Part shown: positions 1-11,600 of the stretch, piece after piece
Position numbering within the stretch: position 1 is the first letter of the stretch
How the letters are laid out: every line of letters starts with the position of its first letter
DNA from: Fulvia fulva
Taxonomy: Eukaryota > Ascomycota > Dothideomycetes > Mycosphaerellales > Mycosphaerellaceae
Direction: 5' to 3'
Assembly (NCBI RefSeq): GCF_020509005.1
Contig: NC_063015.1
Coordinates: 2,666,001 to 2,730,000, forward strand
Length of the DNA: 64,000 nt
The notes under the pieces: generated by a model
Database searches by the model: none
What the model saw: only the letters and a program-made list of their open reading frames with translations
What the model was told of the DNA's origin: nothing
Program-made: the position numbers and the translations under genes

Positions 1-1237
1 TTAGCCTATTCCTATAACTCCTTCGTATACCGGATCTCGTATATTATCTCTTAGTTATCTGTCGACCGACAGATATATATCTTATATAGGGCCGTTACAT
101 TATACCGTCTATACGATGCCTTCCTTATCGCTTGATCTAAAGGAAGGGATAACTCCGATAATATAGAGGGTGTCGCTATAGATAGGGTTATAGCGGAAAT
201 GTCCGTAATAATGTCTTCGAGGACCTAGTTAACCTACTTTAATACTAGGTGTATTCTTATTAGCTTGAACTATGTTTCGTAGTTCTCTCTTATTAGAAGA
301 GGTACTACTTGTTACGGTTCGAGATTCTAAGGAATTATAGCTACTCATTTTACGGGAGAATCCGAAACTAATTAGCTTAGAGACCTTAGTAACTAAGCGC
401 TCAGTCTAATCAGTATGCTTAGTGATCAGTCTGATTAGTATACTTAGTGATTAGTCTAGTTAGTATGCTTAGTGATCAGTCTGATTAGTTAATTAGTTAC
501 GCTAAGACATAGTACTATATAGACGACGCTTCTTTACGAGTAGATAGGAGCCTCGTGCTCAACTTATTTTAAGTATATACTATATACTATTTAGGACCAC
601 TACCTTCTTAACGAGTCAGAGACATTACTACAAAGATCTAAGCCCGGTTAGGATAACGTATAGCGGTTCCTAATACTGCTCTCTTTCTTATAAACCTAGT
701 CTCGTTCTCTATTTTTATAAGTTAAGGGATAGATTAGCTACCCTTAGGTAAAAGGATATATTCGGTCGTACGCGATTAGATCGATAGGAGGTGAACCGAA
801 CGCGAGGTTAATAGTAGAGAGAATGGCTATCTACTAGAAAGCGAGGAAAGTCGGTCGTAAGAATAGTATTTCTAAGACACTGTCTCGTGTTAGTACTAAG
901 ACACTATAGCGTAACTCTCTTAGTAGAGGGGGTTTCTAAGACACTACGGCTCTCTTAGAATAAACAGTTAGTCGATACGAACGCGATGTCTAGAGAGCGA
1001 CTCTTCTTAGTAAGCTCGCCTACTTGTCTAAGATATTAGTATAGGCTCCCTAACTCGGAGTCTAATAGTGCCTTACTAGGCTCTTTTACGTCTTATATAC
1101 ACCTATAGCACGGCTATAGCTTCTTATACAAGGCGGGTACGGCCTCTAGTCTGCCTTCCTTTTGTTCTAAAGAGGAATAACTCTAATACGACTTTGTCGA
1201 GGGTGAAATACCGAGTTACTAACCCGGGCTTATAACC
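1..1237. other. RIP-mutated repeat DNA, unclassified
   Basis: No open reading frame survives. CpA and TpG are nearly absent and TpA is frequent, the mark of repeat-induced point mutation. The segment lies on the internal side of the minus-oriented LTR at 1238-1471, so it may be the 5' internal region of that element running off the left edge. A tract that could be a primer-binding site (read on the minus strand from 1237) abuts the LTR, but I could not identify gag or any other domain. Three copies of a CTAAGACACT word occur at about 870-945. Assignment is inference. Confidence 0.5.
402..490. repeat. 25-bp tandem repeat, about 3.5 copies
   Basis: Three consecutive 25-bp units start at 402, 427 and 452, and a partial fourth runs to about 490. 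Each begins with [C/T]AGTCTRRTYAGTAT and ends with CTTAGTGAT. Differences between units are C/T or G/A transitions, as expected if RIP acted after the array formed. It sits inside RIP-mutated transposon DNA and may be an internal minisatellite of that element. Confidence 0.75.
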
Positions 1238-1471
1238 TATTAAATAGGTACGAGTTACGTAGTAGTAGAAGACGGCGGATTATACGAAAGACGAAGAAGG
1301 ACCTAATAGGATAGCGTGTATCTATATATAGTATCGCCGGTATTAGTATAGGTAGATGCTAGGTGTCCGGATGTTTGCTAGCCTATAGGCTAGTAAACCC
1401 TAGTCACGTGATCTAGTCACATGACACACCCACACCTATATGCTTGCCCTACGGCCTATATGTTCTCAACA
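1238..1471 (-). repeat. 234-bp LTR, minus orientation, inside a LINE
   Basis: This segment is an inverted copy of 6271-6504 with the same length of 234 bp and strong identity throughout, apart from transitions. On its own strand it begins TGTTGAGAAC and ends near TTTAATA, so it has the TG...CA-type LTR ends after allowing for one C-to-T change. The right flank is LINE endonuclease sequence. The 5-bp flanks (TAACC on the left, TTACT on the right) do not match, so it is more likely one end of a longer, truncated element extending left than a solo LTR. It is related to the Copia LTR at 13180-13402. Confidence 0.7.
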
Positions 1472-3163
1472 TTACTCGCTATTAAGTCGAGTACTTCGTC
1501 GGCTATAGGGTACGGCTATATAAGGCTTTCCTAGGAAGGGTAGTATATATTAAAGTCTCCTACTACGATATAGCACTCTTATCTCTTAAGCGTACTATCT
1601 AGGTGTCTATAGACTATAAGGTCGCGGCTAGACCTCGAGGCTAGCGGTTATATATATATATATATTATATATCTAAGTACTACCTACGTAGAGGGAGGTA
1701 ATATCTCCCCCGCCTTCTTTATCTACGTAGTATACTACCTCCTAGTCGGATTCTAGTATGTCCTTACTAATATAGAAGTACGTAGGGGGTCTACCGTCGC
1801 TTCGTAGGTATATTATATAGCCTAGTGACTTATAGGTCGTTAGTCTCTTATAGTACGGGTTAAACTATAGCTCCTAGATTACTAGGACGTAGTAGACGTA
1901 CGGGTCCGCCTCGTATAGGAAATAGTTCTAGACTATATCCTTGCTATAGTTAAGGTTATACTAGATAATACTAAGCGTGTCGAGGCTAGTTATCGTTATC
2001 AACAATTATTTCCTCTATAATGTCCTGTGTCCTATTACCTAGCGCGTCCTAGTCTACGCGTATCGGTTATATACTAAAGGGGAGCCGGGCCTAGTTAGAT
2101 TCCCTCGCTATAACTAGTAGAGCACGTGGCCTTCCGTACGCCCTAGGTTACGTATCCTTTATATTATTCTCGGCCCTAGGGCGCTTATACCCGACCGCCG
2201 CTAGCTAGTTCCGGTATAGACTAGCCTTACGGTCGCCGTAGAATCTTAGGGCGACGGTTCTGTTTATAATTGCCTTATTTTTCGCTAGTTTCCGCTATAG
2301 GCATTCCGCGCTATACGATAGGTAGTACCCCGTATAGTACGCGTACCTCCTCGTAGCCAATATATAGTCCCTAGATAAATAGTCTCCTATATAGTTCGAG
2401 TAGGCCTACTTGTTTATATACGTATAGGTTTAGTGTCTATACTATTAGTATTTAAAGTATTAGAGGACACGAAAGGATAAGGAGTACTTTTCTACTATCT
2501 TAAGGCTATATTACTAGATTAGGCCTTATTCTATTACTAGATCCGCCGCTTTCGCGTCTTATAGCTATACTATTAGCGCCGAGGCCTTCTTACCTTCTAG
2601 CTATTTCCTATAGAGCCAAATCGCCTTCTAGATTAGAGAGTTAAGAGTGACCGGGTTGTCCTCTTAGAGAGTACGTAGGTAACCTTAGTTAGTTAAGTCG
2701 AACTCCTTAGGTATATCGTAGACTAGGATCGTAAATTACTTCGTTAAGACCTTCGCTAATACCGTAACCTTAGATACCTACTATAGCTATACCTCTAGGT
2801 GCCTCCTAGTAGTAGTAGAGCTAGTATAGATCTATAGAGTACCGTTAGACTATTAGTCTACTACGACTACCCCTAGTTAATTAATTCGTTAGGCGAGCTC
2901 CTTATTCGATAGCTTCGTAACTTCGGCCTAGTCTTCCTTTACTATAATACGGATCGTAACTATATCGTACGTTAGGCGGAGGCCTAGTATCGATACCGTA
3001 ACCGATACCTAGCTATAGGGGTGTTAATTCCGGGTAGCCTTATTAATCGCCTAAGACGTCGTCCTTATTTCTTATTACCCTCGGTAATATAATAGTATAA
3101 GCGCCGTACGTAGCTAAGTAATCATCACCTATAGCGACCGGTATAGGAGCTAATCGTTAGTTT
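1472..3163 (-). mobile_element. LINE remnant, Tad1-like (ORF1 knuckles and endonuclease), RIP-decayed
   Basis: Read on the minus strand, the segment has a gag-like ORF1 tail followed by an AP-type endonuclease, the order seen in fungal Tad1-group non-LTR retrotransposons. At about 2465-2340 the spacing of two zinc knuckles (CX2CX4HX4C, then CX2CX3HX4C) is preserved, but Cys and His positions now read Tyr. At about 1980-1850 there is an endonuclease start (QYNLN-like, later IQEL). At about 1580-1520 the VGDFN motif precedes a YYPS tract in place of the usual HHPxW. Gln codons are stops throughout. The reverse transcriptase that should follow is absent, cut off by the LTR at 1471. Family placement rests on remembered motifs. 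Confidence 0.65.
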
Positions 3164-3219
3164 CTATTAAATAGGTACGGGTAGATAGTAGCGGAGTAGA
3201 GTAAGAGATCAGTCTTTAA
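3164..3219. repeat. 56-bp direct repeat, copy 1
   Basis: A 56-bp segment starting CTATTAAATAGGTACGG recurs at 13124-13179 with only a few, mostly transition, differences. Its start resembles the inner terminus of the 234-bp LTR family, so it may be the end of a related LTR. It lies between the LINE remnant and the Fot1-like transposon. Confidence 0.7.
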
Positions 3220-3238
3220 CTAACTAATAGTACGAGTA

Positions 3239-5105
3239 ACGTGCTTTACTACCGAGCGGGCTATACTACCGAGCGGGCCACTTTTACTAAGAACTGTACT
3301 ACTTCTATAGATATAGCTATATAACTACTATTATAGCGTATATTGTCTTCAAACGAGGCCAAACTGACCTTAGCTATCTAGGCCACGAAACGCGACGCGA
3401 TAATTACGAATCGACTTACTCTAAAGGTATACGACGCGTCTCGAACTATACTAGGGTATCGATTGAATAGACGACCTCCTCGGGGTGACTACGAGCCTAA
3501 TTCGAAGAAGCTTATAGAGCTAGAAGAGAGGGTAATACTTAAGTATATACTCGAGCTAGATCTTAGAGGTTTCCCGCTATTAAAGGCTAGTATACGAGCA
3601 ATAGCCGATTCATTACTATAAGAGAAGGGTCTTAAGCCCGCTAGTCTTAATTAGACAGACAGGTTCATTAGGCGGTATCGTGAGCTAAAGGTTCGTATAA
3701 CACGTAGATACGATCGTTAGCGAGCCCTATTAGAAGATCTAGACGTTATCGAGAGGTAGTTCTTACTTATACGTAATATAAAGGAGAAGTATAGCATCCT
3801 TGACTAGGACACCTATAACTTCGACGAGACAGGGTTTATAATAGGTGTCATTACGTCTTAGAGCGTCGTTACGGGTTTAGAAAGGCGTAGTAGAAAGAGG
3901 AAGGTCGTTTAATAGGGCAATAGAGAATAGGCAATAGTGATTAAGACTATCTATATAGACGGAATAGCGCTCCTACCCTACGTTATCCTTATAGGTAAAC
4001 AGCACATTAGTACCTAGTACTAAGACGGCAACTTGGGTCTAGACTAGACAATCGGGCTAATAGAGAACGGCTAGACTAATAATAAGTTCGGTATACGGTA
4101 GCTAGAGCATTTCTAGAAGTATACTATAGCTCGTACGACTAGGGTATAGAGACTACTTATTATCGATAGCTACGAGAGCTACAACTCGAAGGTATTCTAG
4201 AATCTATATAAGGAATATAAGATCTTGGCCCTATATATACTATCGTACGCCTCGTACTTACTCTAGCTATTAGATGTAGGTTACTATTCGCCTTTAAAGA
4301 AGGTATACGGTGCTTAGCCTTCCGGGCTTAGCACGCTAGCGTATTACTTATATCGATAAAGTAGAGTCCCTACGCGCCTTTCGGGTAGCCTATAACGCTA
4401 TATTTAGACAGGAGAACATCCTATCGAGCTTCAGAGGCGCTAGTTTAGTTCTATTTAATCTATAGGTAGTAATAGACAAGCTTAATATTAAGCTACGTAC
4501 GCCAACCCCTCTAGATCCGGACTCTACCCCTTAGGAGTCGAAGACACTACGAACTACAAAAGAATTCGACTCTTAATCGACACTAGCAACGAACAAAATG
4601 CGTGCCCGGGTAGGTTTATCGCTAAACTCGTTATAGGAAGGGGTGTAGTAGCTTATAAAAGGGAGTAGAGAGATAGCGTATTAGATAGCTCTTATATAAA
4701 GCGAGATTAGTGAGCTACGTAAGTCTAACGAGGCCCTTATATAGCGAAAAGTACGAAAGCGTAAGTATATTCAGTCTAGAGGGTCTCTAACCTTCGATAA
4801 GGCGTCGCAATTGATACCTCTAGAGGATACTAGGAGGTAGGAAGTGAGTAGAGAGTCGCTAGATAGTGTTCGGCTAGTACTAAGGCTATAACGCTATAAG
4901 CGATATAGCTAGTCGGGGCATAACGTACGTACCTATTAAGTAGACTTGCTAGATAGCGAAGAATCTTAAGAGGAATTGTCCTCCTAGTAACGATTCTATA
5001 GGATGTTGTCGTGTTAAGATACCGTCGTAATCAAAGTAGAAGTAGTATAGTTCTTAGTAAAAGTAGCCCGCTCGGTAGTATAGCCCGCTCGGTAGTAAAG
5101 TACGT
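3239..5105 (+). mobile_element. Fot1/pogo-like DNA transposon with TIRs, RIP-inactivated
   Basis: The element is 1,867 bp, flanked on both sides by TA (3237-3238 and 5106-5107), the target of Tc1/mariner-pogo transposons. Terminal inverted repeats of about 68 bp begin ACGTGCTTTAC and contain two copies of ACTACCGAGCGGGC. On the plus strand the decayed transposase keeps the first catalytic block NFDETGF at about 3818-3838, a second catalytic Asp in LLIID at about 4150, and the LDVG...SPLKK block at about 4270-4300. Several His positions of the DGHxSH-type motif now read Tyr and Gln codons are stops. Length, TIRs, TA flanks and motifs agree with the fungal Fot1/Pot2 group. It cannot be active as it stands. 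Confidence 0.85.
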
Positions 5106-5107
5106 TA

Positions 5108-6270
5108 TATAGTAATATATTAGGAACTAATGTGTTGATTATATTAGATGTCTATCTAAGCTAAAGGGAAGAGAAGGTATCTATTACGGTTGACCTCGTA
5201 AGGCTATACTTAGTGTTACGTAACCTAGTACGCTAGCGCGCCCGGACCCTAGACCCTGACCTCGACGTTTACTTTATCGCGGCTTCGCGACTTTCTTATC
5301 TTCTCTTCTTCGTAGAACTTATTCGATTCTAAGGTATTGATACGTTTACGCCCTGTCTTACGCCTTATCCGTATTAGTATCTCCCTATAAGCTAAGTTAT
5401 TATAGATACCTTAGGCTACTAGATCACTTCCTAATTATTAACTCCCTTTAAGATACTACATCTTAACAGTTTCTATATTTTTTACGTCCTCTATAAGTTA
5501 CTACTAGTTGTCTTAGGGGAGCTTCGCCTATAGAGCCGTAGGCGCCGGTAGTGCCGTAGCCTAGGCTACTATTACCTAGGAGTTACCTAATGTAGCTAGG
5601 CACCTCCGCGGCGTTTAGAGCTAAACAAATAGGGTAAAGAGAACTTTAAGCTATCTAAATTAAATAGGGTAGAACTCCCTTAATTCTAGGGGCGGTAGCC
5701 TACTTTATAGATCGTTAGAATAGCCTTAATAAGAGCTTTCGAATATGTCGTGTTTAGCGATATAAGGCGAAAATCGGTTTGCCTTAGATCGGGTAAAGAC
5801 ATCTATAATAGATATATAATAGCCTTTAGAAAATGCTTAGAAGGGGGCTCTTACTTCCTAGTCGTACCTCCTTTACTAAGAAATTTACTTAGTAGTTTTA
5901 GTTTCTAACCTTAATTTGACTAGCTTCTAGTTCTAGTACCTAGTTTCTAGCGTACTTAACGATTTCTAGGCTTTATCCTTAATTTAAGAGCAAGCTTACT
6001 ATAAAGACTAGACTTTGACTTAGCCTCCTTAGCCCCTTATAGAATAAACTTACGATCTCCTTAATATCTCTAGACTAACTACTTAACTAGACGCCGGATC
6101 CGCCTTCCTTACGTATAACTTATAGGTATAGTTTCTTAGTTTATATTAGGCGTAGTAGAGGTGAAACTAGGGACAGTTTTGTAATATAGGAGAAGATATT
6201 AACGAGTCGAGGGCCCCTTTAGACCCTAAGATTTGCGCGTCGAATCTCGTTAACCTTTAATAGCTAATTA
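5108..6270. other. RIP-mutated repeat DNA, unclassified
   Basis: This stretch has the same CpA-poor, TpA-rich composition as its neighbours and stops in all frames. It is interrupted on the right by the solo LTR at 6271-6504 and presumably continues at 6510-6805. Short minus-strand stretches look protein-like once stops are ignored, but I could not match them to a transposon domain. Confidence 0.5.
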
Positions 6271-6504
6271 TGTTAAGAACATACAGGCCGTAGGACAAGC
6301 ATGTAGGTGTGGGTGTGTCATGTGATTAGATCACGTGACTAGGGTTTGCTAGCCTATAGGCTAGCAAACATCCGGACACCTAGTATCTATCTACACTAAC
6401 ACCGGCGATACTATATATAGATACACGCTATCCTATTAGGTCCTTCTTCGTCTTTCGTGTGATCCGCCGTCTTCTACTACTACGTAACTCGTACCTATTT
6501 AACA
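6271..6504 (+). repeat. Solo LTR with 5-bp target duplication AATTA
   Basis: The segment runs from TGTTAAGAAC to CTATTTAACA, so its ends are the inverted pair TGTTAA/TTAACA. The five bases before it (6266-6270) and after it (6505-6509) are both AATTA. A perfect duplication around a single LTR shows a retrotransposon that inserted and then lost its interior by LTR-LTR recombination. It is an inverted copy of 1238-1471. Confidence 0.85.
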
Positions 6505-6509
6505 AATTA

Positions 6510-6805
6510 TATAGTAGGGGTATATAGAGGTACTACTGAGATATATATAGTTAGGAGGCGACCTTAATAGGAAGGTAGGAATTACGAAGAATCTCTCTAT
6601 AAGGCAAAATACGGGAATCTAAAAATTGCAGATTTATCTTTTTTAGGATCACTATATATATTTCACGGCCCGCGGACCGGCAAGTATATACACCTACGCG
6701 TTAGCTATCCTAAGGTTACTAGGCGCGCCCTTGCTTACTAGGGTAGTTAGCCGTCTATACTATATAAGCGGTAACTTATACTTAAGTTATCTAGACTTTA
6801 GAAGG
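6510..6805. other. RIP-mutated host DNA of the Gypsy insertion
   Basis: This segment lies between the solo LTR and the Gypsy 5' LTR. Once the Gypsy element is removed it would join directly to 13041. No coding potential is seen. Confidence 0.5.
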
Positions 6806-6810
6806 CTAGC

Positions 6811-7329
6811 TGTTATAGTCTCCCTATAGAGTATATAGAAGGTAGGGACAGAAGAGCCTTAGAGTGCTTAGAAGTCGTTAAGAAGTGAAAGTCTAGCTTA
6901 GTACGTAAGCGCCAAGAATTATATACCCCGTAACATTTACTACGGGACCTAGCCCTCTAAATTCACTACTCTACTAAACCTTAATAGATTTACTTTAGCT
7001 CGTAACTATATAAATTACGGTACTCCCGCGAGTACCCGCGACTACGCGGGACCCTAGAAGAAGCTCGTAGAAGACTCGGAACGTAGGGCAGGTTAGAATA
7101 AGGTTTTGAGCAAAGCTACTAAGCGCGGCTTCGCACGGGTTAGCCCTATTAATACGGGGACACGTACTCGCGAGGGTCGCGTATAAATATCTAGCCTTCC
7201 CTAGGCCTCTCTTGTTTCCTTCGTCTTTCGTTTTATATAGCAATTATACTATACCCTTTATATCTATACTTCGTACCTATATTCTCGCTTTTATTCCTAT
7301 ATCTTATAGGCTAGGCTCTCGCCCTAATA
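6811..7329 (+). repeat. Gypsy 5' LTR
   Basis: This is a 519-bp direct repeat partner of 12516-13035, beginning TGTTATAGTCTCC and ending CTCGCCCTAATA. An 82-codon antisense frame inside it (6995-7243) recurs in the other LTR and is chance coding, not a gene. Differences from the 3' LTR are mostly transitions, so LTR divergence would overstate the insertion age. Confidence 0.92.
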
Positions 7330-7375
7330 TTACGAAAGACTAATAAACCGTCAACTACTCGAGTTATCCTTATAG

Positions 7376-8590
7376 GTGACCACGCTACCGATAGAAGTGT
7401 TAACCTCGATAACTAAGGCACTCTATTCCACTTTAGTAAGTAGACTAACATCCCCTTCTCGAACGCCGCTACCTTTGGTACCTAGGCAAACGCTAACCCC
7501 GACACCGCCTACGCTCTTATTAACCGCACCGTCTCCTCTTTCCGCGAGACCGCCTAGTAGGTCGAGCAAGCAAATAACTAAGTAACATACCTTTAAGGTA
7601 TTATAAACACCTTCTAGAACCTCGCCCCGTACGCCGACGATAACCGCCGCTAGTACTTCTCTAAGAAGGTTGACGACCTAGATAAATTTAACGGTAATAA
7701 GAGTAAGTTTAAGGCATTTAAGACATAGCTCACTATTAAGCTATTAGCTAATACCGACCACTTTCCGTAAGAGAAGGACAAGGTTACGTACGTCTTCTCC
7801 CTCCTTCGGGGAGACGCCGCGGCTTAGATATAATACTATCGATAACGCTACGTAGACTATCGGCTACCTAGACGTCCTTACCTTAATATAGGACCTCCGT
7901 GCTGCCTTTAGTGATCTAGACCGTAGAGCTACCGCCTAGAACGCCATCTATAACCTCCTCTAGAAGAACAAGAGCTTCGCCGAGTACCTCGCGGCCTTTA
8001 ACCGCGATATCGGGTTCACCGGCTATAACGAAGAGACTAAGAAGAGCACTCTCCGCCGTGGTTTGTTAGTAGAGCTTCTTCGAGCCCTCGAGGATAAGGA
8101 CGTCGGTACTATAAGCTTCCGTAAGCTCGTCGAGACCTACTAGCGCCTCGACTCTAATAGAAAATATACCGCCTCTCTCCTCGCTTCCCGTTCTTAAGGT
8201 CGTTAGCCTCGTAGTCCCGGAAGCCACTTCGCTACTCTACTAGGCGCCGCCGCTCCTACGGCTCTCCCTCCCGTCTCTATAGGTAACGCTATAGATCTTA
8301 GCGCTAGTACCGCCGTCCCTCGAGTCTAGGGCCTCGTTAACGGTAAGCTTACTCCTAAAGAGAAGCTTCGCCGTCGCTAGGCCGGACTCTATACCTACTA
8401 CGGCGGTCTAGGCTATATCGTAGTTAACTGTCCGTAGCTCGCTACCCGTAACGCCCGTAACCCGGTTCGCGGCGCTATCGGCGCTATCGAGCCTACTCCT
8501 ACTACTTCCGCTAAGTAGGAAAAAGCCTAGGTCTTCCTTATCGACGCGATAAAGACTAAGAATAACGTTTACCGAAAGTAAAGAGAGGAA
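7376..8590 (+). pseudogene. Gypsy gag, RIP-broken
   Basis: The frame opens at 7376 with a 69-codon stretch ending in a stop, then continues in pieces through capsid-like sequence. At about 8382-8432 the CX2CX4HX4C knuckle layout is visible, but two Cys and the His are now Tyr (TAC/TAT codons), and only the last Cys remains. These are the changes expected from G-to-A and C-to-T mutation at RIP sites. The knuckle would bind genomic RNA in a live element. Confidence 0.8.
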
Positions 8591-8679
8591 AGAAGTTAAG
8601 GATTAATATAGTATAGCTAGACCTATACGACGAGACGGGTAAGGACTACGCTTATAAACCGTTCGTTACGAATATAAAT

Positions 8680-11600
8680 ATCGGCTCAAAGAAACTCTCT
8701 TCTTCCAATCTCACTCTTATAGACACTAGCGTACTAGGCGAGTCTTTTATAGACTATAAACTCGCGACCTCTCTTAACCTCGAACCCTAGGAACTGAAGT
8801 ACCCTCGCACTCTTGAACTCTTTAACGGTACGGAGACTACTACTAGTAAGATTACTTATATTATATATACGTTAATCACCCTCGGAGGTAAGCGTATGTC
8901 GATCACTAGCTTCCTTACGTCCCTACCGTATTAGAAGTTTATCCTCGGCCTCCCCTAGTTTAGACGACACTAACCTATTATCGACTAGACTTCCCTTACT
9001 ATCAGCTTCCCTCTAGAAGCTCCTCCGGCACCTCCGCCTTCTCCGCCGCCTTAGCGCGGTCCTAAGTATACTAAGATCTTCTAGGTAAACGCCGCTAGCT
9101 TCACTACTACTACTAAGTAGCCTAAAGCTCAAGTCTTCGCCGCCTCCCTCCGCGATATCGACATCGCCCTCGAGAAGCTCGATAAGAGGTGTACACCTAC
9201 CGACCCTACTACGAAGGTCCCTCCTTAGGCACACTATATCCTCTACGTATTCGATGCTAAGGCCGTAGACGAGCTGCCTCCTTATCGCCCTTACGACTAT
9301 AAGATTAAGCTAGAAGAAGGTATAGAGACACCGTTCGGACCGCTATATTCTATGTCCCGGGAAGAGCTTATCGTCCTTAAGAGATACCTCGAAGAGAACC
9401 TAAAGAAGGGGTTTATTCGAGCGAGCCGTTCTAGCGCTAGCAGTCCCGTTATGTTCGTTAAGAAGCCCGGCGGTAGTCTACGCTTCTACGTAGACTACCG
9501 AGGCTTAAACGCTATTATAAAGAAGAACCGCTACCTAATACCGTTAATTTAGGAGACGCTCGAGCGCCTCTCTAAGGCCAAGTACTTCACTAAGCTCGAT
9601 ATTATTACTACGTTTAATAAGTTACGAATAGTAGAAGGACACGAGTATCTTATAGCCTTCCGTACTCGCTACGGGCTATTCGAGTCGCTCGTTATACCCT
9701 TCGGCGTTTGTAATAGGCCTAGTACCTTCTAGAACTTTATTAACGACATCCTTTAGGAGTTCCTCGACTAGTTCTATACTGCCTATATCGACGACATCCT
9801 AGTCTATAGCGAGACTAAGAAGGAGCACCGCGAGTACGTCTATAAGGTCCTTTAGAAGCTCGTAGACGCCGGCTTGTAGCTCGATATCGACAAGTACGAG
9901 TTTAAGAAGACCGAAGTCAAGTTCCTTAGTTTAATTATTACCGTAGACGGCATTAAGATAGACTAAGAGAAGATCGACGCTATCGTCGAATAGGATACTC
10001 CTACGAACGTTAAAGAGGTCTAGGGTTTCCTAGGCTTTACTAACTTCTACCGCCGCTTTATCTACGCATTCTCGGGCGTAGTATACCCTTTAACGAAGCT
10101 CACGCGTAAGGGTAAGAAGTTTGCCTAGACCGACGAATGCTAGGAGGCTTTTAACTTACTTAAAGCGAAGTTTGTTAAGAACCCGCTTCTATAGCACTTC
10201 GATTTCGAACTAGAGACCCGTAGAAAGACTAACGTATCCGACGGCGTAGTAGGCGGTGTCCTACTATAACGCCGCTCGCCTGAATCTCCCTAGTTACCTA
10301 TCGCCTTCCTCTCTAAGAAGATGACCGCTACGGAGTATAACTACGAGATCTACGATAAGGAGCTTCTCGCTATCGTTAAAGCTTTTAAAGAGTAGCGCCC
10401 CGAGCTCGAAGGCTCTACTATACCCGTCTAAGCCCGCTAGAGCGAGTTCCTCTCCCGGTTCAACTTTATGATCTCGTATACGCCCGGCAAGGCCAACTCG
10501 ATAGCCGACGCCCTTACCCGCCGCCCTAGTAACTCTCTAGTTGATCGAAGAGGGGGCTAGTAAATCGTAGAGCAACAAGTTATTAAAGAGTATAACCTCT
10601 CTTCCGAGCTTCGAGAGTACCTATCGAACGGCTAGCCTACACTCGCCGCTTCCTTTGCTACTCTCGTGCTCGCTCCTACCTACCTTAACGAGAGTAATAA
10701 TGAATCCGAGCCTAAAGAATACGCCTCGGACGCTAAGGACTTAAACGACGATAAAGAGGGCTTAGTAACGACCGACGGCTTACCCGAATCAGACTTTAAG
10801 GGGTTTGATAATAAGGAGCAACCTAAAGGCATTATAGCACGAGTACGAACAGCGTATAATACCGACCTAGGCGCCTAAGAGTTAGTTCAGGCCCTCGAAT
10901 CTAGCGCGAGGACATTCCCGGGCTTCTCGCTATCCGAGTACGAGCTCTAGGAAGGTGTCGTCTACTTCCGTAAGAAGCTTTACGTACCGTAGCCCGAAGG
11001 CTCTAATATCCGAGCTAAGATTCTTTAAATCGTCTACGACTCCGCCTCTAGGGGTCACCTAGGCGTAGCTAAGACCTATAAGCTCCTCGCTAGGTATTAC
11101 TAGTAGCCGTATTTCTAGAAGGACGTCCGCCGCTACGTACTAAACTACGCTACTTACCGAAGAGCTAAAGCTAACCGCTACCGCCCCTACGGTCTCTTAT
11201 ACCCTCTCCCGGCTCCTAATCGTCCGTAGAAGTATATTACTATAGACTTTATTACCGATCTTCCTTACGGTAAGACCTTTAGCGGCGTAAAAGTAAAGGC
11301 CCTTCTAGTGATCGTAGACCGTTACTCTAAGGACTAGTATATAATCCCGTACTAGAGCATGACCGTAAAGGAGACTACTCGCTTATTCTACAAATTCGTC
11401 TAGCGCTTTTAAGGCCTCCCGGATAGTATCACCTCTAATAGAGGCACCTAGTTCATCTCGTACTTCTAGAAGCGTCTATATACTATCCTAGGCATCAAGT
11501 ATAAGCTCTCGACCAGTTTTTAGCTACAGACCGACGGCTAGACCGAAATTACGAACGCTATCCTCGAGTAGGTCCTTCGTTACTTCGTCGACTACTACTA

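Noticed and set aside
6995..7243. 82-codon minus-strand frame, repeated at 12679-12948
   Set aside because: It lies inside the Gypsy LTRs and is repeated because the LTRs are. No protein family is visible.
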